Below, piece after piece: positions 26,901-38,900 of a DNA stretch of 64,000 nt. The first letter of the stretch is position 1; each line of letters opens with the position of its first letter. Source of the DNA: Anisus vortex (Eukaryota > Mollusca > Gastropoda > Planorbidae); contig OX421495.1 in NCBI GenBank assembly GCA_949126835.1, positions 5,658,011 to 5,722,010 on the forward strand, given 5' to 3'. Under the pieces are notes generated by a model. It was not told where the DNA came from and searched no databases. It saw only the letters and a program-made list of their open reading frames with translations. The position numbers and the translations under genes are program-made.

Positions 26901-29900
26901 CTAAACTGTTCTGACATAGATTTCGACGTCTGACCTTCAACTTGATATCCCTCCGCGCTTGATTCTACTTTCAACTTGCCACTCGCAATCAACACATCTT
27001 TTATCTGCTGTGTCAACACAGTCCTCGATGGTGTAGTTTCAGTAACTTCTATCTTTAAGATCTCAGCGATCTCTTTTAACTTCTTTATTGATAAAGTTTT
27101 CAGAACCTCTTCTTCTGGATTTTCAATAAATTCCATTCTTTAGTTAAGAGATTTTAAAAATGTAAATTTTTCCAACTTACGTTTTTCCAATCGGAAGAAT
27201 AATTTCAGCGTTCTTAGGCTTGCTCAGTAGGTCACTGCTCCAACACACAACACAACACCACTTGAATATATGCTTCACTATACAACTATCCCGGACGAGC
27301 CCCCAAATCTGTTATGGACCTCTTTAGGTTGATTATTATTACGACTCGTTAAATCGGATTCAATGAATATAGTTGTATCTTTATTAGAAGTCTCTAGATT
27401 CTGCTAATCTGTAGCCCAAGCTAGGGGTTCCTTGACTGACAGGTCTATGCAGTAATGTAGTTATATTCGTGATAATTATCTTCAACACCTTTCTCAACAA
27501 CGATAGATCAAACAACTCCAGTTGTTGAATAAACAATTTTATTTAAATTGTAGACTCAATATAAACGATCAATAAACTTCATCAACTGGTGGCAACATAA
27601 GTATCAATAAAAAATGGCATTATATGTACATGTATGAATATAGCGACTTCACTCTACAAACGTTTAAACTGAACTAACTTTAAGGAGGTCGGGACTTTAC
27701 AAAGAAAACGATCATCGAAGATTCTACAGGGTCTTAATACGCATTTTAACCTCTTTCTCTATAATTACTACGATCCAGAATTATCCCCCATTTCCACGGG
27801 ATTTGAACGAATTATTTTATTTAAACTGCCCTCAGGGCATAAAGGTCAAACCTTGGTCGCTTTGGACTCTGATACGCACTTGTTAAGAGGTCAATGCCTT
27901 ACTACGTCATTCATTTATGACCGAGATTCGTAACAATATGCTGAGATAATAATTCAATATATCTATACAAAAAAATACTCAACTTTTAATTTTTAAAATG
28001 CTTGAGCAACAGTTAAGCTAATTATTTTATTTCATCTTGCTATCTTGGATTTTTTTTTTGTAAAAGCGGGCTTAGAGTTTTTGCTTGTATTTAAGTGTAA
28101 GAATGTTATACTGTTTTGCTCAGGCCTGCCTCAAGATCTCAAAATGGAGACATCCCAAAGTGACATTCAGGCAGGCATGCTGGGTAACAAGCTGGTCACG
28201 ACTCCATCAACGCCGCCTGGCCAGAGAAGAGCCGCAAAGACTATCTCGGTTCTCACAGGGACTTTAGCAACAAAAGGTGAAATTCAGTTTTGCTTTTCTA
28301 TTCGCCATAAAAAAAAAACAAGTTCCTGCTTTTTTGTAAAACTTGTCCCTCACCTTATAATTAGTTATAACATCACAAAATAAAAAAATTAAAACATAAT
28401 ATAAAAATATATATACACTTGATTATTTCTCATTGTAATGTTACTGGCAGAGGATTTTATTGCTGTTGGTCATTGAGAATTCATATTTACTTAATGTAGC
28501 TGTTTTATTTTGTAGAGTTTATTTTACATAAAGTTCCATTACTGGCAGATATAACAAAGCTATTTTATTACATAAAGTTCCATTACTCTGCAGATATAAC
28601 AAAATTGTTTAAATGTAACTGTTTGCTCTCTTCTTTCTCTGGTTCTAGTTTCCTCTAAAGCTCATGCTTCCAAAAATGTAGTCCAGCCTCCTGTGAATAG
28701 CACCAATGTGGAGAAACTTATCCTTGAGACCAGGCTGCCCTACGCACCCAAGCGGCCAAAGTGTAACAGTATACTGCACCTGTTTGATGCCTGGCTGTTT
28801 GATGCCTCCCTTGCAGGGGTTAGACTTCACCCATCCCATGCTGCACCAGGTAGGACGCAAGTGGAAATGTCTGATTATGCACTGTCAAAAAAATATTGAT
28901 TGACATTCTGAAGGTCTAATAATAATAATAATGAAGCTTATATAGCGCATATCCCGCAATCAGTTCTATGCGCTTAACAATTACATTTACAATTACAATT
29001 AACGATGATAACAATAACAGACAAATGTTTAATAAGTGGGCTAGGAGTCAATAATAAACAGGTGAGTCTTAAGTCCGGTCTTGAAAAGATTAAAGTTCGA
29101 GCTTTGTCGCAGCTGGAGTGGCAGGGTGTTCCATGCGGAGGGGCCGGAGTAGGTGAAGGCCCGCTGACCAGCTGTCACGAGTTTTGTCCGCGGGATCGTC
29201 AAATTGAGTTTGTGAGCAGCCGATCGAAGTGGGCGTGGTTTTGTATATATTTCCAGACAGGAAATTAGATAATCAGGGGCAGAGTCATTGAGGCATTTAT
29301 AGCATAGAGATGCGAGTTTATATAAAATCCTATTTTGAATAGGGAGCCAGTGCAGAGAGTAGAGCAGAGGTGAAATGTGGTCGGACTTCTTCTTCTTTAG
29401 GACTAGTCTGGCAGCGCAGTTTTGAACGTGTTGGAGTCCTTGAATGGAAGCGACAGGAAGGCCGGCCAGAAGAGAGTTACAGTAGTCCAAACGAGAGAAG
29501 AGGAGAGTGATGACGAGCTTGGTACAAGCTTCCGGAGTGAGGTAACGACGGATAGTGGCAATACGTCGCAGGTGAAAAAAGCAGGTTTTAATCAGGAAGG
29601 AGATGTGGGGTTGCATGGACAGAGTGGAGTCCAGAAACATGCCAAGGCTCTTTACAGTTGGGGAGAAGGGCACAGTAACGTCACCCAACTGGAGGTCAGT
29701 CACGCTGAGGGAAGCAAGCTTCTGTCTCGTTCCTACGAGTAGGGCTTCGGTCTTATCGCTGTTGAGCTTCAACTTGTTTTCTGTCATCCAGTTCTTGATG
29801 TCCAGGAAATAACAGGAGATAGAAGCAAGGAGCTCGTCGATGTCCTCAGGCTTGGCGCTGTTTAGGAGCTGGGTGTCATCAGCGAAAAAGTGATAATTAA

Positions 29901-32900
29901 GGTTGTGTCGCTCGATGACGAAGGAAAGGGGTTGGGTGTACAAAGTGAAGAGGACTGGGCCGAGGACGGACCCCTGTGGTACACCATAGCGGACGGTGAC
30001 GGGCTGGGAGGACAAAGATTCAGTAGTGACGGTCTGGGAGCGACCGTCGAGGTAGCTCTTGAACCAGGAGAGGGCTATATCATGAATGCCGAACGTGAAG
30101 CTGAGGCGATCGATGAGTAGGTGGTGGTCGATCGTGTCAAAGGCCGCGGACAAGTCCAATAACACAAGGGCGGAGACGAGACCTCTGTCTGCGGCGTTCA
30201 GGAGGTCGGTGGTGATCCGCAGTAGCGCTGTCTCAGTGCTGTGATTGGGGCGATATGCCGACTGGAACACGGGCATAAGCGAGTTCAGGGACAGGTGGAC
30301 GTTCAATTGCTCAAGGATGATGCGCTCCAGGAGCTTGGAGAGGTAGGGGAGGTTTGATACTGGACGGTAGTTCCGGCATTCATTCACATCAAGTCCGGAT
30401 GTCTTCAAGAGTGGGCGGACGATGGCGGATTTAAAACAGTTAGGAACGATGCCTGTGGAGAGGGAGGTATTAATGGTATCGGTGATGTACGGCAGGAGCT
30501 TGTCCAAGCACTGGGTGAACAGAAAGCCCGGCAGAGGGTCAAGCTCGCAGGTCTTGATGGGGGACTTCATAATGATGCGCTTAACATGGTCGATGGTGAC
30601 AGGTTGAAAGCAGGTGAGAGGGGAGCCAGAGAAGGCGGGAGGGGGTGGGGAAGGGCGATAGGCATCATGATCCAGAGAACTACGCAGATTCTCTATCTTC
30701 TCCTTAAAGTGCTCTGAGAAGAGTTCTGGGAGGTCCACGGGTGGGTGTGTTGTGGGGAGGGGTAGAGAGGGTGAGGAGCCGAGGAGGTTGGACATGATCG
30801 AGAATAGCTCCTTGGACGACGAGGCTTGCGTGATGCGGTTGTGGTAGTGCTGGACCTTGGCGGCAGTGATGGCTTCCTTGACGCGGAGCCGCATGTCCCT
30901 GAAGATCTGGCGGTGGATCTCGAGGCCGGAGAGTCGCCAAGTGCGCTCGGCCCGTCGTCGTTCGTGCTTGGCAGCTTTGACGTCGTCGGAAAACCAAGGA
31001 GCTGGCGGTCGCTCAGAAACTGCACACAAAGATGGCGGGGCGTGCTTGTCGAGAAGCTGGCGTAGAGTCAGGGTGAAAAAGGAAGCATGGTGAGAAGAGG
31101 GGTCACGCTGAGCCAGCAGCAAGGCAGCCTCATTGCCAAAGGTGTCAGTATCTATGGCTCGCAGCTTACGGCGGGTGACAATCTTGCATTTCTTCACCGG
31201 TCTGGTGATATTGACAATGAAGCAGATGGCAGAATGGTCAGAGACAAGAAGGTCGCTGGCGACTAGGCTGGAGACGAGGTTGTCAGAGGATCTGGTGACG
31301 ATCCAGTCGAGGATATGACCACGGGAGTGGGTGGGGAATGGGACGACCTGGTCAACACTGTAGTTGTCGAATAGTGCCCGTGCGCGCTTGGTGTTGGCAT
31401 CAAAGGGACAGTCCCAGTGTATGTTGAAGTCACCCAAGATGATGACTCTGTTAGGGGTGACATTGTAGTTGTCAAGTACAAGAGCAAACTCATCAAAGAA
31501 AGTAGCATCTTTGAACTTGTTCTTGGCGTTTGGTGGGGGACGATAGATGCAGAGGAAGGAGAGAGTCGTGGTGGTAGAAACTTTAATTTCCACGGCTTCG
31601 AAGGTGGTGTGGGAAAAGGGGAGAGTGTTGGAGAACAATACAGCAGCATGGAGATGACGGCGATACCTCCCCCCGTGCCAGTGGGGCGGGGAAAAGAAGC
31701 TGTGAGGTGACTAACAGGGGTTAGTTGTTCGCACTTGGGGTCGTCCCCAGATCGTAGCCATGTTTCGGTGATAAACATGAAATCTAGATTTTTTTCGACA
31801 ATAAAGTCAGAGATGAGCTCGGCTTTCCCGACAGGGTTAACTGATTGAGAGTTTATGAGGCAAACACTGAGTGCCTTGTTAGAAGCTTTGGCAGATAAGG
31901 GAGGGGATGGTCGATTTGCTTTGGGGGGATATGCAGGCACAGAGAGGGGAGGGGAGGATTGATGTGCAGGCATATAGAGGGGAGGGGAGGGTTGATATGC
32001 AGGCGTAGAATGGGAAGGAGAGGGTTGATATGCCAGATCAGGGGCTGCGGGGGACGAAATGGGGTGACAATGTCCAGCTCTCGTCCCACGTCTAGTTGGT
32101 AGGTGGCGTCCGATGCCGAGCCTACGAATAGTAAGAAAGAGTTTGGTATCCAGATGTGTATTGAGTTTCGAGCTAATTTTCCCAATGTTAAGAAATAACT
32201 TCTTATCCATTTCTTCACATCAGTAAGGTCGATTTAATTGATAATTAGTAGCATACAATAGAAGTGGCTAGTATAAAAACAAGCTAGTGTGGCAGCAGCA
32301 GTCGTTGCTTTGTTTACAAAAATTTCCAGGAGCTAGTGTTTCAAATCCGGTCTAGTGTTTCAAATCCAGTAGTTTACAGGGACACAGTGGCCGAGCTGGC
32401 CTACCGAATATCCTGGGTTCGAACCCTGGTGAATTTGTTTTCCGGTCTGGAGGGCACCCCTGAGTCTACCCAGCTCTGATGGGTACTTGATTTTAGTTGG
32501 GGTAAAGAAAAGGCAACTGGGAATTGTGCTGGCCACACAATCCCTTAGTATGCAGTGGCCACAGAAACTGGTAAACGCAGCTTCATCGGCTCCATGGATC
32601 AACTTGGCCCGACAGTCTGAACCCTTTATACTGTCTAACCTTTTGACATAAATTGCCTTTATTTTTTTTCAGTCAAAGAACGCAGGACCAGCTCATTCAT
32701 AGAGTCAAAGCATAGCTCTCTTTCAATGGACCTAAACACAGACCCTAGCCAGACCAGAGATGTGGCCTACCAGGCCGGCAGGGCAGAAGCCTGTGGTGCC
32801 CTCTGCCGCATCTTCTGTGCCCACAAGACTGGTGAAGTGATACTGCCAGAATACTATGCCCGTTTCTACCTGATCATGTATTATGGCCTGCAGACAGACG

Positions 32901-35900
32901 ATGTGAGCTTTTATTTAGCAGTGATCCTTTGACAGAAAATTCCATTGTTATGCTTATTAATTTTAAAATATCCTTTAAAAAAAGATTTATATAGAAATGT
33001 GAAATAGAAAATTCCATTGTTATGTTTATTAGTTTTAAAATATCCTTTAAGAAAAAGTTTATATAGAAATGTAAAATTGAAAATTCCATTGTTATGTTTA
33101 TTAGTTTTAAAATATCCTTTAACAAAAAGTTTATATAGAAATGTAAAATTGAAAATTCCATTGTTATGTTTATTAGTTTTAAGATAACCTTTAACAAAAA
33201 GTTTACGTAGAAATGTATTACTGTTTCAGGCAACAATTAGTGGTGAGGTTTTGTCCAACATCCTCTTCAACTCCTGCTCACTGCTGAGAGTGGACCTGTC
33301 TGGCATTCAGTTGTTGCTCCCTTACATATTGAAGGCTATTGAATTAGTGCTGAGCAAAATAACACCAGACTTCAAGTATGTGAACAATGTTTGTTGTCAA
33401 TGTCGATTGAAGTTTATTTCCTATCATTTATTTTCAAAAAAAGGAAAGTAAAGAACATACTTGTGATGTTTTGATTGTTACGCGAAAGTTGGATCTTGTT
33501 GGCCAGTTCATTGGAGCTTGTGTCCCCAGGTCTGAGGTCATTGAGTTATTTTGTGTGTTGGCATAACGGCCGCTTCCATTGGTAGCAAGTTGTGACATAC
33601 CCGACTGGTTTTTTGTGTGATAGAGAAATGAGAGTGTGTTGACAGCTTTGGTTTGAAGTAGTTGTGTTTTTAATCGCTTGTACTTAAAGTTTACACTTAA
33701 TTAAATGATAATTAAAGATTGTTTTTGTTGATACGCAAGTTCCTTCATTGATTTGTTATGCTGTGTGAGCACTTACACGATTACCCTGGACGACGAATAT
33801 AACATGATGTATTTCTCCTGTAGACTGTGTGAGCAGATTCCTTATTCTGAACTGAGGAAAGCCTGTATTCACCTGTTGATCTCAATGTTGTCTTTACCTT
33901 TGCACTTTAAAGACTTGGAAATAAAAGGTAAACAAGTTTTAAAAAAAATAAATTTGTGTGGTTAAAAAAAATAATTTTTGTGCTTAAAAAAATCAAAGAC
34001 ATTGGAGCTGTTGGCTTTTTAAAGTGCTTTATAAGAGTCTTTGTTGAGCGCCACAATTTAGAACCACAATGCCATTATATCAAACCTTTGTCTAGACAGT
34101 GTGAACCTGTTTTTTGCTTACTCTGGTGATATAATAATAACAAATGTTTGGATGTCCATATGGTCCAATGCAACATTACCTTTCACTTTAGGAATGTCGT
34201 AATTTGAACTGTTTAGGTTAGATTATAGTTTTATAGAATTAATGTTAAAAGACTAGAACATAAAAAAATAATATTATAGAATAACTGTTGAAAGACTGTA
34301 ATGTTATGGAATAATATCATAGAATAACTTTAAAAAAAATTTTGTATAAAATTAACAGTTCTTCTATAACTGAATAGTCTTGTAACAATTTAAGTATTAT
34401 AAGATTGGAGATTAACATTGAAATTTTTACAGTCCTTAGAATTACTGCTACAAAGTTTGCTACTGATTGTGAGAAATGCTTTTTGTCTCAATCAGATATC
34501 TTAAAGAAAGACGACAGTCAGCCCCCAGTGACATTTATTTCCCTGAGAACACGCATCACAGAATTAATTCGAGTGGCTTTGACCAATGAAACTGATTCAC
34601 AGAATACTCAGATGTTACTTGGTATGTTATAGTGTAAATAGAATACTCAGATATTACTTGGTATGTTATAGTGTAAATAGAATACTCAGATATTACTTGG
34701 TATGTTATAGTGTAAATAGAATACTCAGATATTACTTGGTATGTTATAGTGTAAATAGAATACTCAGATATTACTTGGTATGTTATAGTGTAAATAGAAT
34801 ACTCAGATATTACTTGGTATGTTATAGTGTAAATAGAATACTCAGATATTACTTGGTATGTTATAGTGTAAATAGAATACTCAGATATTACTTGGTATGT
34901 TATAGTGTAAATAGAATACTCAGATATTACTTGGTATGTTATAGTGTAAATAGAATACTCAGATATTACTTGGTATGTTATAGTGTAAATGCTCAGATGC
35001 TACTTGGTATGTTATAGTGTAAATCATAGGTTCTCAACCTTTATCGGCTCACCGACCCCTTTTACAATTTTTATCCGCTCACCGCCCCTCCCCCTTCACA
35101 CTTTCTTTTAGCGCCCACTCCCCACTACCTTTTCGCCCGCCTGGACTAGAGTTTCCGCTATTTTTTAGGATTTGTGGGATTAATTATCTTTAAAAATAAA
35201 CTGAAAAGGAAACGTATTGTAAGAATTAATAGATCAAACAATTGCCTAAACAAAAGGTTTAAATAAATCAATATTAATGTGAATCGTTTGCCTGGTCTGT
35301 TGCTAGAAATTTGTCTATTTTAGTTTCAATTTCGGTTGCAAATGCCGTCTAATAATTAGTAAGATTTGTTATATTACAAAACAGAACTTGTTAGGCACCA
35401 CAATTGAATCAAATGGGGAAACTTACTTTTTTTTTATTAAAGGGAGATAATTAGCCCATTTTATTTGAACTAATATTTTTTTTTTTTTTCTTTTATAAAA
35501 AATAAATGGCTTAGAATCTATAACTTTGACATGATCAAACTGTAAAAAATATTTGAAAATTATATAAATATTATATGACTAAAGAATTTATATGTATATT
35601 TTCAAGCATTACAATAACTACCCAGTTTGTATGATTACTACTTATCTATACCACTCAATTATAATGCAGACTATGGTTTAGATATTTCAAACATTAATGA
35701 CATTTCGGTAAAACTGAGATCAAAATATTAATATTAGCAGATGTAAGGGAGACAGTCCGATGAACCAACCACAGGACCAGCCAGTTGCACACCATAGTTG
35801 CCAAAAACTGACCGATACTTCATCGAAAAGCCACTGCTATTCCTATTTCTTATTAATATAATATTATGTAGGCATACTGTTGGGGGATATCAGATATTTA

Positions 35901-38900
35901 GCAGCACTTGCATTTACATCACATTTCATCCAAAAAACCGCCCACTTGCCCTTCACCGCCCCCCAATCGCCCCCAGGAATGTCAGCGCCCCCTTAAAGCG
36001 TCTCACCGCCCTCCGCGGGGGGGGGGGGGGGGGGGGGGGGGGGCGATATCGCTCCCCGTTGAGAACCTATGGTGTAAATAGAATACTCAGATATTACTTG
36101 GTATGTTATAGTGTAAATACTCAGATATTACTTGGTATGTTATAGTGTAAATACTCAGATGTTACTTGGTATGTTTTTGTACTAATAGACTACGCGGATG
36201 ATACTTGGCTTGTTATAGTATATTATACTCAGATGTTACTTGGTATGTTTTAGTATTAGTAGAATATTCAGATGTTATAGTATAAATAGAATACTCAGAT
36301 GTTACTTGGTATGTTATAGTATATAGCTTAAATACAATGTGATTACTATTATTTGAGCCTGTCATAAGATTTCATGTGGGATGTCACTTTATGTTGAGTT
36401 TATGTAATACTAAGCAAAAGACGTCTTTTGGAGTGCGCTCGTTTGAATCTGCGGCGCCTTCCATATGGAACAGCTTGCCTGAGACACTGTGAAATTCTGA
36501 GCCAAATGAGTCTTTTAAAACAAGTTTAAAGACATTTCTCTTTAACTAGTGGCTGTGTTCCTTGCTTACCCATACATATCCCACTGCAATTTATACCAAG
36601 AGCGCACTGAGAATGCTAAATGTAATAGCATGGATACAAGCGCTATATAAATAGCCATTATTATCATTATTATTATTATTATGGTTGAATCTTACCTTGT
36701 CAGGTGGTCTGCTGTTGGTCGTTGAAGACTTGGCTTCTAGTGAACAAGCTGGAAATCTACCCCTGCAGCCTAATCAAGATATTTGTGATGCTGACTTGCA
36801 GACAGGTCATTTGATTTCATCGTCATTTCAATCTCTTTTATTATTATTTCTATAGTCATATTTAGTATTTTATTTCCATCTCTTAATTACCCAGTAGTAA
36901 CTTGTTAACTATGTTCTGTCATTTGGTTCCACAGACAACAAGTCCAGTCCTTTGGTTGGTTCAGGGGAAAGTTCAAGCTACCAGGAACCCAGCAGATTCC
37001 CAGAACTTTCCAATTCCAAAAGCCCTCCACCTACAAACCTAGGTCTGTTGAACAAAGTTATTTATTAAATTGAGTAGTCCTCCTCACTAAAGTCAACAGA
37101 AACTGATTTTACAGAATTAGCGTCTTTTGATAGACAAATAATATATTCTATCCAATGTATTAGAGTATATTTGGTTTCGATGAAAATGTACCACATTTGA
37201 AAGTGTTTAAGGGGGATGGATATTGTGCCCACCACACAATGCCCTTGTATGCAATAGCTATATAGAAACACACACTCACTGAAGTAGTCAAACAGATACA
37301 AATATACGGTACTTAATTTTCAAAACACATATTGTGTCCCACAAAGAAATGTTTCTTTATTTTAATGCTTAAATATCTTGAATCTGTTTTGTAACACTGC
37401 ACTTGAAGATATAGAGCAAGTGAAACCCTTTCTTACTTCTAAGTTTTGGACGTGTGTTTCAGATACAGCCTATGGCCTGTTTGGACATGCCACATCACTG
37501 GTGTGTAACAGGCTGATGGCCACTTGGAAGACTGACCTCAACGTTGCCCTAGCCGCCATGGAGCTCTTGTCTGGATTAGCCAAGGTGAAGATCAACCCAG
37601 CCAACCTGCTGATGTGTAAACGCACAGTCAAATGGATGTGTGATCTCATTGTGTATCAGGTAACCTCCCCTTTGTCAGATCTCGCGTATCTGTTCAGCAT
37701 TAGGCATGTCTGCGTTTTGATTGTCCAATCTGTCTTGAATTAAAGACAAAAAAAAAGTAACCAATCAAATTTCATTGTTATCATAAACATACTTTTTTTT
37801 CTCAGTCTTATAGATAAAGGTACTGGTATAAATACAATATAAAAATTAGTCTTTTCTGCATTAGTTTGGGAAACAGGACGCTGTTAATCATTTAAATAAA
37901 AAAGTATTTTCAGCATTGATTTGGTAAATAGGAAGCTGTTGCAAACTATCGGTCATTTAGAAAACACATGTGAGCGAAATGCTCAGAAGAAAAATGATTT
38001 GTTATATTTTAGCTTTCCACACCAAGCTGAATTTCACAATGAAAATTAACAGTAATGCTTCTATGTCTTAAAAAAAAAAGACCTTATTCTTGACTGATGG
38101 ACTTTGTGTGTGTTTCAGTGCTCGAGACCAGCGCCAAGCCACTCCAGAGATCTGCATTCCATGCTGTGTGCTGCCTTCAAGTGCCTGCAGCTGTGGCTGG
38201 TGGAGCACAGCTCCTTGCTGTATGACAGAGAGTGTCTCCACCAAGTTCTGGAAGTGGTGGAGCTGGGCATCTCTGGGTCCAAGTCACAGGTAATGGATGA
38301 AACATAGATGTTCAGCCAGTAGCCTCCTCTTTGTTTTTATATTACAGTCTGTTCTACACAAGCCAGAGGATGTCCTTTAAAGACTTCTCTTACTGTTGTT
38401 GGCTGTCTTTCTAATGTTCTAAGATGTCTTTTAGACATTTGTTCTTCTCTTCTATCCCCAGTTTTAGACAGTCTTTCTAATGGTCTATCCCCACTTTTAG
38501 GATATCTTCCTTTACTTTAATCATGTCTTTTAGACTTTCTTCCTATTTTCTATTGTGCTAAGACTTTTTCTCAACTTTTACTCTGATGTTCTCTTCTAAC
38601 TACTTTAAGACTATCATTCTGATATTCTAAGATGTATTTGTTACTTTTTTTTGTTCTATCGCATCATGTAGACTTTATCTTTATTTCATTTTTTTTATGT
38701 CTTTTAGACTTTCTCCCTATAGTTCTAAGAGGTTTATTAGACTTTGGTCCCTATACCCCTTTTACCTTTCTTCTAATTCAAAAAATAGGATGTCAATATT
38801 CTGGGTTTATTTTTTTTAATTAATGTTGCTTAATACTGTTTTAAAAAAAAATATTTTTAACCAATAAATGGTGTTAAGCGTGAGAAATTGAAATTTAACA

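Larger units (their letters stand above)
21593..27935 (-). mobile_element. Non-autonomous Gypsy-type LTR retrotransposon (6343 bp)
   Basis: Two LTRs (627 and 626 bp) begin TGTTA and end TAACA, and are flanked by the 4-bp duplication ATAT at 21589-21592 and 27936-27939. The element reads on the minus strand, antisense to RALGAPB in whose intron 6 it sits. It has a tRNA-Pro primer site, a purine tract, one 916-aa frame with Gag, protease and remnants of integrase, and no reverse transcriptase or RNase H. The LTRs differ by a single visible base. I infer a recent insertion mobilised by an intact relative elsewhere. Confidence 0.93.
28917..32370 (-). mobile_element. Near full-length L2/CR1-like LINE
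   Basis: Antisense in RALGAPB intron 8. From its 5' end: a short leader, a proline-rich N-terminal region, an apurinic-type endonuclease, a reverse transcriptase and the post-RT region, then a short 3' UTR ending in an (ATT)n tail at about 28917-28931. The coding region is open except for one frameshift near 31650. Clade assignment (L2/CR1/Jockey group) is from motif style only. Confidence 0.9.

Noticed and set aside
29422..31318. Several plus-strand ORFs of 60-110 aa
   Set aside because: They are shadows of the minus-strand LINE coding region.
32386..32440. tRNA gene
   Set aside because: The A and B boxes belong to the SINE head; no cloverleaf with paired stems could be drawn.
32874..33236. 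120-aa minus-strand ORF with 24-residue repeats
   Set aside because: It is the 72-bp array filling intron 9.
34586..35017. 143-aa ORF with 13-residue repeats
   Set aside because: It is the 39-bp array at the exon 12 border in a frame different from the RALGAPB frame.
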